A stretch of 10,735 bases of DNA from NCBI GenBank assembly GCA_948467695.1, contig CAOKFJ010000039.1, positions 1 through 10,735 on the forward strand, written 5' to 3'. This document shows, in pieces, positions 1-7,698 of this stretch (its first letter is position 1; each line of letters starts with the position of its first letter). The position numbers and the translations under genes are program-made. The notes under the pieces were generated by a model. The model worked only from the letters and a program-made list of their open reading frames with translations, had not been told where the DNA came from and made no database searches. The stretch is from an uncultured Allobaculum sp. (GTDB lineage Bacteria; Bacillota_I; Bacilli_A; Erysipelotrichales; Erysipelotrichaceae).

Positions 1-2
1 TT

Positions 3-89
3 TACCGAACAGGATCGAAGGTCATAATCCCGGTGGAATTTCAAAAGGTTACCATCAGCGATTCAAATCGCCGTTGTTTTGTGTCTTAG
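3..89 (+). CDS. Possible 3' end of a convergent plus-strand gene (partial, unidentified)
   Basis: The frame starting at base 3 is open from the window edge to a TAG at 87-89 and encodes 28 residues with mixed, protein-like composition (for example KVIIPVEFQKVTISD, an alternating pattern that could be a beta strand). If real, it is the C-terminus of a gene that starts outside the window and converges on the FNT gene, with the two stop codons overlapping tail to tail. No family can be recognised from so few residues, and a 28-codon open stretch can arise by chance. The alternative is that bases 1-85 are simply untranslated sequence downstream of the FNT gene. No start signal for a further minus-strand gene was seen in 1-85. 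Confidence 0.25.
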   Translation, partial: YRTGSKVIIPVEFQKVTISDSNRRCFVS

Positions 90-718
90 CTGACCTGCTT
101 GTCGAGCGGATACGATTTCTGCGCTGCGCCTTTCGATCCGTTTTTCGGTTTATTGAACATATTGAAAAACGGAGCGTTTTCATGCACAAGCAGTCTTGCA
201 GCCACAGCGCCCACAGCGTTGCCAAGCAGAATCCAGAGCAGGTTGATGCTCCATACCCAGGCATACGCCATATACGCGAAATCGGCGATCGAGTGCTCGA
301 AGCCGCACAGAATAAAGACAGTCACGCAAAGGAAGCATCCGGCATGGAAGCCTTTGTTCCAGGAATTGACCGCCAGATACATCAGAACACCGCAGAATGT
401 GCCGTTGATCAGGGCGATGTACCAGGGAAGCGCCGCTTTCTTTTCAGCAAGCGCGACGGCGGTTTCAATCATGCCCGCGTTCCAGCGAAGAAGAATGCAG
501 ACGATGCCGGCGCCGATAAAGTTGCCGATCAGAATCTTGATGAACGCAAAGTCCTTTTCGCCGAAATAGCCGATCTTGCCGGTAAACAGGTCCAGCTGAT
601 ACAGGCAGACAAAACTGAGGGCAAAGCCGAAGAAGATTGCGCCAAGCGGTGCATCGGCTTTCAAAAACAGATACGAGGCCATGGCGATCAGAGCGCCGGC
701 CGCAATCGATTTCTTCAT
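86..718 (-). CDS. Short formate/nitrite transporter (FNT) family channel
   Basis: Predicted inner-membrane channel of the FNT family (FocA/NirC-like), which passes small monovalent anions such as formate or nitrite; the true substrate cannot be read from sequence. About 210 residues. Six hydrophobic segments are visible, roughly residues 3-20, 24-42, 59-77, 102-120, 124-150 and 156-174. Family signatures are the LFTG stretch after the second segment, CGFEHSIAD in the fifth (carrying the central pore histidine) and GNAVGA in the sixth. The fifth-segment motif ends in Asp where Asn is usual, and the last motif ends in Ala where Gly is usual. The protein is shorter than the usual 250-280 residues and ends in a polar Lys/Pro-rich tail. 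I chose the ATG at 718 (MKKSIAAG), which has AAGGTG 12 nt upstream; an in-frame GTG at 733 adds five residues but overlaps that ribosome site. It lies 22 nt after pyrF, so the two are probably co-transcribed. Confidence 0.85.
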   Translation of the reverse strand: MKKSIAAGALIAMASYLFLKADAPLGAIFFGFALSFVCLYQLDLFTGKIGYFGEKDFAFIKILIGNFIGAGIVCILLRWNAGMIETAVALAEKKAALPWYIALINGTFCGVLMYLAVNSWNKGFHAGCFLCVTVFILCGFEHSIADFAYMAYAWVWSINLLWILLGNAVGAVAARLLVHENAPFFNMFNKPKNGSKGAAQKSYPLDKQVS

Positions 719-740
719 AGAGTTGAAAAACACCTTGAAC

Positions 741-1439
741 TTACGCGTTCATGACCGCTTCAATCGCATCGAATGTTTCTTTGGGGTTGGCGGCTTTGGT
801 GATGGAACGGCCGACAACGATGTAGTCGCATCCCTGTTCGCGGGCGAATTCGGGTGTAGCGACACGTTTCTGGTCGTCTTTGGAGTCACTGGCCAGACGG
901 ATTCCGGGAGTTACGGTCAGGAAGTCTTCGCCGCAGGCTTCTTTGATCGCTTTGGCTTCGTGTACGGAGCAGACAACACCGTCCAGTCCGGCTTCCTTGG
1001 CGCATTTTGCATATCGGATAACGGAGTCGATGACATCGCCTTCGATGCCCTGCTGTTCGTTCATGGCTTCTTTGGATGTGGATGTCAGCTGGGTAACCGC
1101 GATAACCATCGGTTTCTTGCCTTCGCCGGCACCGAGGTCGATGCCTTCTTTAGCGGCTTTCATCATTTCGATTCCGCCGGCAGCGTGGCAGTTGACGATA
1201 TCCGCGCCAAGAGCGGCGAGGTTTTTCATTCCGCCTTTAACGGTGTTGGGGATGTCATGCAGTTTGAGGTCGAGGAACACATCGTGACCCATTTCCTTTA
1301 CAGCACGGACCATATCCAGACCTTCGGCATAGGTCAGTTCCATTCCGATTTTTACAGTCACCGGTTTGTCAAACTGGGACAGAAAATCGAAGACTTCCTG
1401 TCGGCTGGAAAAATCCAGGGCAATAATTGTACGACTCAT
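741..1439 (-). CDS. pyrF: Orotidine 5'-phosphate decarboxylase
   Basis: Cytoplasmic enzyme for the last step of UMP synthesis, decarboxylating orotidine monophosphate. The protein is about 232 residues, normal for the short bacterial TIM-barrel form. Numbering from the first of two tandem Met codons: strand-one Asp10 (ALDF), Lys31 (VKIGME), the catalytic D-x-K-x4-D type array Asp58-Lys60-Asp63 (DLKLHDIPNT), and the phosphate-binding elements TPGIR (Arg182), Gln191 and VVGRSI (Arg212). All are intact. Two adjacent ATG codons exist at 1442 and 1439. The AGGAG at 1446-1450 stands only 3 nt from the first but 6 nt from the second, so 1439 is preferred. Unlike in Bacillus, the gene is separated from pyrD by about 300 nt and a terminator, and pyrE does not follow; instead an FNT channel gene does. 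Confidence 0.97.
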   Translation of the reverse strand: MSRTIIALDFSSRQEVFDFLSQFDKPVTVKIGMELTYAEGLDMVRAVKEMGHDVFLDLKLHDIPNTVKGGMKNLAALGADIVNCHAAGGIEMMKAAKEGIDLGAGEGKKPMVIAVTQLTSTSKEAMNEQQGIEGDVIDSVIRYAKCAKEAGLDGVVCSVHEAKAIKEACGEDFLTVTPGIRLASDSKDDQKRVATPEFAREQGCDYIVVGRSITKAANPKETFDAIEAVMNA

Positions 1440-1538
1440 CATAATCTCCTTTTCTTCTGTATTTCTTTTTCAGTACGAGGCATCAACAGAACCGGATCAA
1501 TCCGCTTTGCGTGGTCGACTATTCGCCATGCGCGGCGA

Positions 1539-1562
1539 TGCATCTTTTTCGATGCACTTTTT
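1539..1562 (+). terminator. Hairpin followed by a T-run on the plus strand (candidate)
   Basis: TGCATC (1539-1544) and GATGCA (1551-1556) form a 6-bp perfect stem with loop TTTTTC, followed by C and five T on the plus strand. It looks like a small intrinsic terminator for rightward transcripts, but the stem is short and no plus-strand gene ends nearby. On the minus strand the same bases can instead pair with flanking CGGCG/CGCCG and CATC/GATG arms, so it may equally be part of the pyrF leader structure. Confidence 0.3.
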
Positions 1563-1676
1563 ATTGATGCGCCGGTTTCCGCTCTTCCCCGTTTCTTTAT
1601 CCTAAACGAACGGGCACTCTTTTCGAACTCTCTTCGCGATTTCTGTAAAAACCAGATGCGTTCGTCTCGTTTCCGT

Positions 1677-1707
1677 AAAAAAGAAGCCGGTTTTCATACC
1701 GGCTTCT
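1677..1707 (-). terminator. Intrinsic terminator closing the pyrB-pyrD operon
   Basis: On the minus strand, AGAAGCCGGT (1698-1707) pairs perfectly over 10 bp with ACCGGCTTCT (1682-1691), with loop ATGAAA. A run of six T follows (1677-1682, sharing its first T with the stem). It begins 40 nt after the pyrD stop codon. This is a canonical Rho-independent terminator and implies that pyrF and the FNT gene are either a separate transcription unit or are read only by read-through. Confidence 0.92.
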
Positions 1708-1746
1708 CATTTTGTTTCATTGCGTTTTGCGTATCGAATAACTCTA

Positions 1747-2664
1747 TTACTGTGCTTTGGGAAGTGCTTTTCCAGTCGCTTCCTTTACCGAACCAAGGCG
1801 GTATTTTTCAAGGACAGCCGGAAGTTCTTCGATGATGCGCGGGCATGCCCACGGATCCACGAGGTTTTCGCTTCCGATTTCGACAGCGCTTGCGCCGGCA
1901 TAGAGGAATTCCAGAACATCTTCCGCGCAGGTGATGCCTCCGCAGCCGATGATGGGAATATTTACCGCCTGCGCGCACTGGTATACCGCGCGAATCGCGA
2001 TCGGCTTGATCGCCGGTCCGGACATGCCGCCGGTCACGTTGCCAAGAACAGGTTTCGCGGTGCGCAGATCGATGCGCATTGCCGGCACGGTATTGATCAC
2101 GACAATGCCATCAGCGCCGGCAGCTTCAACGGCTCTGGCGATTGCGGTGATATCGGTGACATTGGGTGTAAGTTTGACGTAAACAGGCTTGTCGGCAGCG
2201 GCTTTGGCTACGCGTGTAACCTCGGCTGCTGTTTCGGGATTTGTTCCCAGACCCATTCCGCCCGCCGATACGTTGGGGCACGAAATGTTGAGCTCGAATG
2301 CCTTGATGACATCCACGCCGTTCAGGCGGCGGATGACTTCCGCATATTCCTCAATGGACGCGCCGGCGATGTTGGCGATAACTTCCGTATCGTAGCTTTC
2401 CAGAAACGGGAGTTCTTTTTCGCGTACAAAATCGACGCCGCGGTTCTGCAGACCGATGGCATTGATCATGCCGCCGGGTGCTTCAGCGATACGGGGCAGC
2501 GGGTTGCCCAGACGTTCTTCAAGCGTAATGCTCTTGACGCAGCATCCGCCAAGAACGCTCAGATCGTAAAGCATTGCGAATTCGCGTCCGAACTGGAAGG
2601 TTCCGGATGCGGGAATGATCGGGTTTTTCAGATTGAGTCCCGGAAGCTGTACAGAAAGATCCAT
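1747..2664 (-). CDS. pyrD: Dihydroorotate dehydrogenase, class 1B catalytic subunit
   Basis: FMN-containing TIM-barrel subunit that oxidises dihydroorotate to orotate and hands electrons to PyrK. It is 305 residues, typical for the class. Visible features are ASGTFQFG near residue 19, Lys44 (VKSIT), NAIGLQN (68-74), and the catalytic-loop cysteine Cys129 in NISCPN, which marks class 1 (class 2 enzymes use Ser). GCGGI and the EIGSE segment form the C-terminal FMN phosphate site. The neighbouring PyrK shows it is the NAD+-linked 1B type rather than the fumarate-linked 1A or quinone-linked class 2 type. Its ATG overlaps the pyrK stop codon by one base (TAATG), so translation is probably coupled and the two subunits made in equal amounts; an AAGGTGG ribosome site lies in the end of pyrK. 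Often named pyrDB in other species. Confidence 0.97.
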   Translation of the reverse strand: MDLSVQLPGLNLKNPIIPASGTFQFGREFAMLYDLSVLGGCCVKSITLEERLGNPLPRIAEAPGGMINAIGLQNRGVDFVREKELPFLESYDTEVIANIAGASIEEYAEVIRRLNGVDVIKAFELNISCPNVSAGGMGLGTNPETAAEVTRVAKAAADKPVYVKLTPNVTDITAIARAVEAAGADGIVVINTVPAMRIDLRTAKPVLGNVTGGMSGPAIKPIAIRAVYQCAQAVNIPIIGCGGITCAEDVLEFLYAGASAVEIGSENLVDPWACPRIIEELPAVLEKYRLGSVKEATGKALPKAQ

Positions 2665-3398
2665 TAGAGTACCACCTTTCCAATCGGGAACACTGGTCCG
2701 TTTTTGCAGACACGAACCGCCATGCCGTTTTTATCGGTCATGACGCAACCGTTGCATACGCCAAATCCGCACGCCATGCGGCTTTCGAGCGATACATAGC
2801 CTTTTGTATAGGTGCTGCTGATGGCGCGAAGCATGGGAAGCGGTCCGCAGGCAAGAACATAATCGGCTGTGATTCCGGCGGATTTCACACCATCAAGAAC
2901 CGTTCCTTTTACACCGGCGCTGCCATCCATTGTGCAGACAACCGGCGTGATGCCAAGCTGTTCGAATTCATCGACGTAGAATACGTCGCCTGCTGTATTG
3001 AAGCCGAGAACGACATCGACTTTAGCGCCGGCATCGAGATAGGCTTTGGCGGTTTTGAGCATCGGCGGGGTGCCGACACCGCCGCCCATGAGAACAACTT
3101 CTTTTTCGGCAGTTACCGGGAAGCCCTGACCAAGAGGTCCAAGAACAGAAGTTTCAGCTCCCGGCTGCAGTTTGGAGAGAACAGCGGTTCCCTCGCCCAT
3201 GATTTTAAAGACGAGAGTAAGAACGTCATCCTGTGTCCAGGAGACGGAGATGGGACGGCGCAGATAGAAGCCGGGGACAGTGATCTGAACAAACTGTCCC
3301 GGTTTGGCTTCTTTTGCGATGTCTGTGCGCAGTTCCATTTTGTACACATCATTGGCGATGCGCACATTGCTTAAAACAATCGCATTGGTATCTTTCAT
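2664..3398 (-). CDS. pyrK: Dihydroorotate dehydrogenase, NAD+/FAD/[2Fe-2S] electron-transfer subunit
   Basis: Electron-transfer partner of class 1B PyrD in an A2B2 complex; it passes electrons from the PyrD FMN through an iron-sulfur cluster and FAD to NAD+. It has 244 residues. Domains in order are: an N-terminal beta-barrel with the FAD motif LRRPISVS (about 46-53), a nucleotide-binding fold with GGGVGTPPM (about 105-113), and a C-terminal cluster site with cysteines at 210, 215, 218 and 231 (C-x4-C-x2-C-x12-C), the expected PyrK spacing. The ATG at 3398 lies 3 nt after the carB stop codon. A weak GGGG ribosome site sits inside the end of carB, suggesting coupled translation. The family resembles ferredoxin-NADP reductases, but position beside pyrD and the C-terminal cysteine pattern settle the assignment. 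Confidence 0.97.
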   Translation of the reverse strand: MKDTNAIVLSNVRIANDVYKMELRTDIAKEAKPGQFVQITVPGFYLRRPISVSWTQDDVLTLVFKIMGEGTAVLSKLQPGAETSVLGPLGQGFPVTAEKEVVLMGGGVGTPPMLKTAKAYLDAGAKVDVVLGFNTAGDVFYVDEFEQLGITPVVCTMDGSAGVKGTVLDGVKSAGITADYVLACGPLPMLRAISSTYTKGYVSLESRMACGFGVCNGCVMTDKNGMAVRVCKNGPVFPIGKVVL

Positions 3399-3401
3399 TG
3401 G

Positions 3402-6400
3402 TTATTTCCCCATTTCGTTCATGGAAATCATCGAGAAGGAGAGAGATTCAAGCACCTTGAGCAGAGCGCTTGCGGTGTCGAGCGCGGTCATGCAGAAGAT
3501 GTTGTTCTCCGCGGAAACGCGTCGGATGATGAAGCCGTCGTCTTCGTTTTTGCGCGAGGTGCGGCTCATGGTGTTGACAACGAAGTTGACGCGTCCGTTA
3601 CGGATGATATCCACAACGGAGTCATCGTCGCCGCCGTGCTGTTCAATCTTCACGGCATCGTGAACGAACAGTCCGTTGTCGCGCAGGAACTTCGCTGTGC
3701 CTTTTGTGGCATAGATGCCGTAGCCGATATTGGCAAAGCGTTTTGCGAGCGGCAGAATTTCCGGTTTGTCTGCATCGGCGATCGTCAGCAGCACGTTGCC
3801 ATGTGCGGACACCTTGATGCCGGCTGCAACCAGCGCTTTATAGAGCGCTTTTTCAAGGTTGATATCGGAACCGAGCGCTTCACCGGTGGATTTCATTTCA
3901 GGTCCGAGAACGGTATCTACACTGCGCAGTTTGGCAAAGGAGAATACCGGTGTTTTGACGAAGACGCGCTGTGTGTCTTCCGGACGGTAGCCGGGTGTGT
4001 ATCCCTGTTCAACCAGAGACTGGCCCAGAACAGCCATCGTCGCTGCATGGGACATCGGTGTTCCTGTGATTTTGGACAGGAACGGCACGGTACGGGAAGA
4101 ACGCGGGTTAACTTCGAGGACATAGACGTTGTTGTCTTTGTCGACGATGAACTGAATGTTATACAGACCGATAAAGCCGAAGCCTTCGCCGATGCGTGTC
4201 GCGTAGTCGATGATGGTGGCTTTTACTTCATCGTTGATTGTCTGAGGCGGATAGACGGAGATCGAGTCGCCGGAGTGAACGCCGGCACGTTCGATGTGCT
4301 CCATGATGCCGGGCAGGTAAACGTTTTTGCCATCGGCGATACCGTCGATTTCCAGCTCTTTGCCGACGATGTACTTGTCGACAAGAATCGGCGCGTCATG
4401 GGAGATTTCCTTAACGGCGTTGCCCATGTATTTCACGAGTTCTTCATCATCGTGAACGATCTGCATGGCACGTCCGCCAAGTACATAGGAAGGACGTACA
4501 AGTACGGGATAGCCGATGCGTTTGGCAATATCGAGCGCTTCTTCAACCGTAACAGCGGTTTCGCCCTGCGGCTGCGGGATGTTGAGTTTTTTCAGCATCG
4601 CTTCAAACTCGTGACGGTCTTCGGCTTTGTCGATGCTTTCAAGCGATGTGCCGAGAATCTTCACGCCGTGATCGGCAAGGGAGGCAGCCAGGTTGATGGC
4701 GGTCTGTCCGCCGAACTGAACGATGACGCCTTCCGGTTTTTCGAGGTCGATGACTTCCATTACATCTTCGGTTGTCAGCGGTTCGAAGTAGAGTTTGTCG
4801 GAAATCGAGAAGTCTGTGGAGACTGTTTCCGGGTTGTTGTTGATGATGATGGCTTCATAGCCCGCAGAGCGCAGGGATTCTACGCAGTGCACAGTCGCGT
4901 AGTCGAACTCGACACCCTGACCGATACGGATCGGACCGGAACCGAGAACGATGATTTTCTTGTTGTCGGAGGGGATGCTTTCGTTTTCCTGATCGTAGGA
5001 CGAATAGAAATACGGTGTTGCGGAACGGAATTCGCCGGCGCAGGTATCAACCATTTTGTATACCGGAACGATGCCGTTGGCATGGCGCAGTTCGTAAACT
5101 TCTCTTTCCGGCACATTCCATACGGAAGCGATGAAGGAATCGGAGAAGCCGTTGAGCTTGAGTTCGCGCAGAACATCGACATTCATCGGGTTCTTTTCCA
5201 TCAGCTCTTCAAGATGGATGAGTTTTTCAAGGTGCCACAGGAAGAAGCGGTCGATCTTGGTCATGTTGTACAGTTCTTCAACCGTACCGCCATCGCGCAG
5301 CCATTTTGCGATCGCGTAGATGCGCAGGTCGCTCTTGCCGCGGATGAGTTTTTCAAGATCTTCTTTGGTCGCGTCGTTGAGATCTTTAAGCAGGATGTGA
5401 TCGACTTTCATTTCCAGAGAGCGGACGCCTTTGAGGAAGGATTCGCCGAATGTGCGTCCGATGGACATAACCTCGCCGGTCGCTTTCATCTGGGTGCCCA
5501 GTGTACGGTCGGCGTTGGGGAATTTGTCGAAGGGGAAACGCGGGAATTTGGAAACGATGTAGTCGATAGCCGGTTCGAAGCAGGCGTAGGACGATTTGGT
5601 TACAGGGTTGAGGATTTCATCGAGTGTCAGACCTACAGCGAGTTTTGCGGAAATGCGCGCGATCGGATAGCCGGTGGCTTTGGAAGCGAGCGCGGATGAG
5701 CGGGATACGCGGGGGTTAACTTCGATAACGTAGTAGTTGAAGCTGTTGGGATCGAGCGCGAGCTGCACGTTGCATCCGCCGCAGATTTTCAGAGCGCGGA
5801 TGATTTTAAGCGAAGCCGTGCGCAGGAACTGGTTTTCGCGGTCGGTCAGTGTCTGTACCGGAGCGACAACGATCGAGTCGCCGGTATGCACGCCGACAGG
5901 GTCAACGTTTTCCATGTTGCAGACAACGATGGCGTTGTCGTTGGCATCGCGGATCACTTCGTACTCGATTTCCTTGTAGCCGGCAATGGACTGTTCAATC
6001 AGGCACTGGTGCACAGGGGAGATTTTCAGACCGGCGTCGCAGATCACGCGAAGTTCTTCTTCGTTGTCCGCAAAGCCGCCGCCTGTTCCGCCAAGGGTGT
6101 ATGCCGGACGGACAACAACGGGGTAGCCGAGCTTGTTGCAGAAGTCGACAGCCTGATCAACAGTGTGAACGATGTCGCTTTCCGGAACAGGTTCGCCGAT
6201 TTCCTGCATGAGGGAACGGAACAGTTCGCGGTCTTCCGCTTTGTTGATGGCAGTCAGGTCGGTACCGAGAATTTCAACACCGTATTCGTCGAGGATGCCG
6301 TCTTCGGCAAGTTCAACAACAAGGTTCAGACCTGTCTGTCCGCCCAGAGAACCGAGGATGGCATCGGGGCGTTCTTTATAGATAATGCGTTTTGCAAAGT

Positions 6401-6614
6401 CGAGGGTGATCGGTTCGATGTAGACCTGGTCGGCTACAACGGAGTCGGTCATGATGGTCGCCGGGTTGGAGTTGATCAGGATAACCTCATAGCCTTCTTC
6501 GCGAAGCGACTGGCAGGCCTGGGTTCCGGCATAGTCGAATTCAGCTGCCTGTCCGATGACAATCGGACCGGAGCCGATCACAAGAATCTTTTTGATATCT
6601 GTGCGTTTTGGCAT
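3402..6614 (-). CDS. carB: Carbamoyl-phosphate synthase large subunit
   Basis: Uses ammonia passed from CarA, bicarbonate and two ATP to make carbamoyl phosphate for pyrimidines and, if present, arginine. It has 1070 residues, full length. Two homologous ATP-grasp halves are visible. The first is about 1-400, with GSGPIVIGQ near 14-22, Arg129, Arg169, Glu215, and EVNPR with Glu299/Arg302. A helical oligomerisation domain follows at about 401-550. The second half is about 551-930, opening with GSGPIRIGQ and containing VRPSYVLGG and LEVNPRSSR. The C-terminal MGS-like allosteric domain is about 935-1070 ([19 protein letters not shown]), where nucleotides such as UMP usually act in this family. 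The ATG at 6614 comes 1 nt after the carA stop; the GGAGG at 6624-6628, inside the last carA codons, is 9 nt upstream. In organisms with two synthetases this copy, lying in the pyr operon, would be the pyrimidine one (pyrAB in Bacillus). Confidence 0.98.
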   Translation of the reverse strand: MPKRTDIKKILVIGSGPIVIGQAAEFDYAGTQACQSLREEGYEVILINSNPATIMTDSVVADQVYIEPITLDFAKRIIYKERPDAILGSLGGQTGLNLVVELAEDGILDEYGVEILGTDLTAINKAEDRELFRSLMQEIGEPVPESDIVHTVDQAVDFCNKLGYPVVVRPAYTLGGTGGGFADNEEELRVICDAGLKISPVHQCLIEQSIAGYKEIEYEVIRDANDNAIVVCNMENVDPVGVHTGDSIVVAPVQTLTDRENQFLRTASLKIIRALKICGGCNVQLALDPNSFNYYVIEVNPRVSRSSALASKATGYPIARISAKLAVGLTLDEILNPVTKSSYACFEPAIDYIVSKFPRFPFDKFPNADRTLGTQMKATGEVMSIGRTFGESFLKGVRSLEMKVDHILLKDLNDATKEDLEKLIRGKSDLRIYAIAKWLRDGGTVEELYNMTKIDRFFLWHLEKLIHLEELMEKNPMNVDVLRELKLNGFSDSFIASVWNVPEREVYELRHANGIVPVYKMVDTCAGEFRSATPYFYSSYDQENESIPSDNKKIIVLGSGPIRIGQGVEFDYATVHCVESLRSAGYEAIIINNNPETVSTDFSISDKLYFEPLTTEDVMEVIDLEKPEGVIVQFGGQTAINLAASLADHGVKILGTSLESIDKAEDRHEFEAMLKKLNIPQPQGETAVTVEEALDIAKRIGYPVLVRPSYVLGGRAMQIVHDDEELVKYMGNAVKEISHDAPILVDKYIVGKELEIDGIADGKNVYLPGIMEHIERAGVHSGDSISVYPPQTINDEVKATIIDYATRIGEGFGFIGLYNIQFIVDKDNNVYVLEVNPRSSRTVPFLSKITGTPMSHAATMAVLGQSLVEQGYTPGYRPEDTQRVFVKTPVFSFAKLRSVDTVLGPEMKSTGEALGSDINLEKALYKALVAAGIKVSAHGNVLLTIADADKPEILPLAKRFANIGYGIYATKGTAKFLRDNGLFVHDAVKIEQHGGDDDSVVDIIRNGRVNFVVNTMSRTSRKNEDDGFIIRRVSAENNIFCMTALDTASALLKVLESLSFSMISMNEMGK

Positions 6615-6615
6615 G

Positions 6616-7698
6616 CTACTTTGCCTCCTTTTTGTCTTGCATCAGCGCCATGAAGCGGTCGAACATCTTTCTGGAATCGTTCGGGCCGGCAGTTGCTTCA
6701 GGATGGAACTGCAGCGAGAATGCGGGGTATTCGGTATGAGCGATACCTTCGCAGGATTTGTCGTTGAGGGCTTCGTGAGTCATCACAAGACCTGTGCCTT
6801 CAAGCGAATCTTTGTCAACGGCGTAGCCGTGGTTCTGGCTGGTGATTTCAACATGGCCGTCCGAGAGGTCGACAACCGGATGGTTGCCTCCGCGGTGACC
6901 GAATTTGAGTTTGAATGTCTTGGCGCCGCAGGCAAGCGCAAGCAGCTGATGACCGAGGCAGATACCGAAGATGGGCACCTGACCCAGCAGATGACGGATG
7001 GTTTCAATGGACTCGGGCAGGTCTTCGGGGTTTCCAGGACCGTTGGTGAGCATGATGCCGTCCGGACGGAAGTTCATAATGGTTTTCCAGTCGGTGTCAT
7101 AGGGGACAACGACGATATCGCATCCGCGCGAAGACAGTTCGCGCACGATGCCCAGTTTCGCGCCGAAGTCCATGAGAACGACTTTCGGTCCGCGGTTGGG
7201 CACGGAATAGAGTTTTGCGGAGCTTACGCGTTTTACCTGATCGTGGAGCAGGTCGGCTTCATTAAGCTGTTTAACCACTTCTTCCACGTTGGCATCAGCC
7301 GGCGCAAGAGTCGCTTTCATGGTGCCGTGTTCGCGGATGCGGCGTGTCAGAGCGCGGGTGTCCACCTGGCAGATGCCGGGGATGTTTTCCTTGCGGCAGA
7401 ATTCATCGAGAGATTCGTCCGCTCTCCAGTTGGAGTAGTGTTCGGCAAGGTCTTTGACAACAAAGCCAAACGCTGCCGGTTCAATGCTTTCCCAGTCGTC
7501 GCGGTTTACGCCGTAGTTTCCAATCAGGGGGTAGGTCATCAGAATAATCTGACCGCAGTAGGAGTTGTCCGTGAGGATTTCCTGGTATCCGGTCATCGAT
7601 GTGTTGAAGACAAGTTCGCCGATCTGGAAATTGTCGGAGCCGAAGCCTTTGCCTTTCCAGACGCTGCCGTCTTCAAGAATGAGCAGTCTATCTTCCAT
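6616..7698 (-). CDS. carA: Carbamoyl-phosphate synthase small (glutaminase) subunit
   Basis: Glutamine amidotransferase subunit that hydrolyses glutamine and channels ammonia to CarB. It has 360 residues. The N-terminal CPSase small-chain domain covers about 1-165 ([14 protein letters not shown] near 31-44) and a class I GATase domain about 170-352. The catalytic triad is Cys247 (GICLGHQ), His332 and Glu334 (FHPEA). The SQNHGYAVD segment near 287-295 is also conserved. The frame stays open further upstream to an ATG at 7737, but that lies inside pyrC and gives a non-homologous extension. The ATG at 7698 ([12 protein letters not shown]) starts where the family normally starts. The gene then overlaps the last 11 nt of pyrC in another frame; its ribosome site would be AAAGGA about 12 nt upstream, rather far, so re-initiation after pyrC is likely. 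Called pyrAA in Bacillus. Confidence 0.97.
   Translation of the reverse strand: MEDRLLILEDGSVWKGKGFGSDNFQIGELVFNTSMTGYQEILTDNSYCGQIILMTYPLIGNYGVNRDDWESIEPAAFGFVVKDLAEHYSNWRADESLDEFCRKENIPGICQVDTRALTRRIREHGTMKATLAPADANVEEVVKQLNEADLLHDQVKRVSSAKLYSVPNRGPKVVLMDFGAKLGIVRELSSRGCDIVVVPYDTDWKTIMNFRPDGIMLTNGPGNPEDLPESIETIRHLLGQVPIFGICLGHQLLALACGAKTFKLKFGHRGGNHPVVDLSDGHVEITSQNHGYAVDKDSLEGTGLVMTHEALNDKSCEGIAHTEYPAFSLQFHPEATAGPNDSRKMFDRFMALMQDKKEAK

Larger units (their letters stand above)
1443..1746. other. Non-coding gap between pyrD and pyrF with several inverted repeats
   Basis: About 300 nt without a credible gene. In the direction of pyr transcription it holds the pyrD terminator (1677-1707), a long-range inverted repeat (ACGAACG at 1659-1665 against CGTTCGT at 1606-1612, extendable by a G-U and an A-U pair), a local hairpin at 1539-1556, and the pyrF ribosome site. 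I found no strong promoter for pyrF. The best guesses are TTCGAA, 17 nt, TAGGAT (about 1602-1630) and TTGATG, 17 nt, AATACA (about 1457-1485), both poor matches to consensus. A ten-codon minus-strand reading frame (ATG at 1529, MANSRPRKAD) has no ribosome site and is not called. Confidence 0.7.

Noticed and set aside
58..71. Near-palindrome GCGATTCAAATCGC downstream of the FNT gene as a terminator
   Set aside because: The stem is only about 5-6 bp and no T-run follows on the minus strand.
681..2667. Plus-strand open frames of 384 and 315 codons opposite pyrF and pyrD
   Set aside because: Both are antisense to intact, clearly conserved enzymes and cross the terminator region; no ribosome sites or recognisable domains.
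3636..5699. 687-codon open frame on the plus strand opposite carB
   Set aside because: It lies wholly antisense to a carB with every expected domain and catalytic residue. Its product is rich in Phe, Val, Asp and Cys without family features, as expected of a shadow frame over a strongly biased gene.
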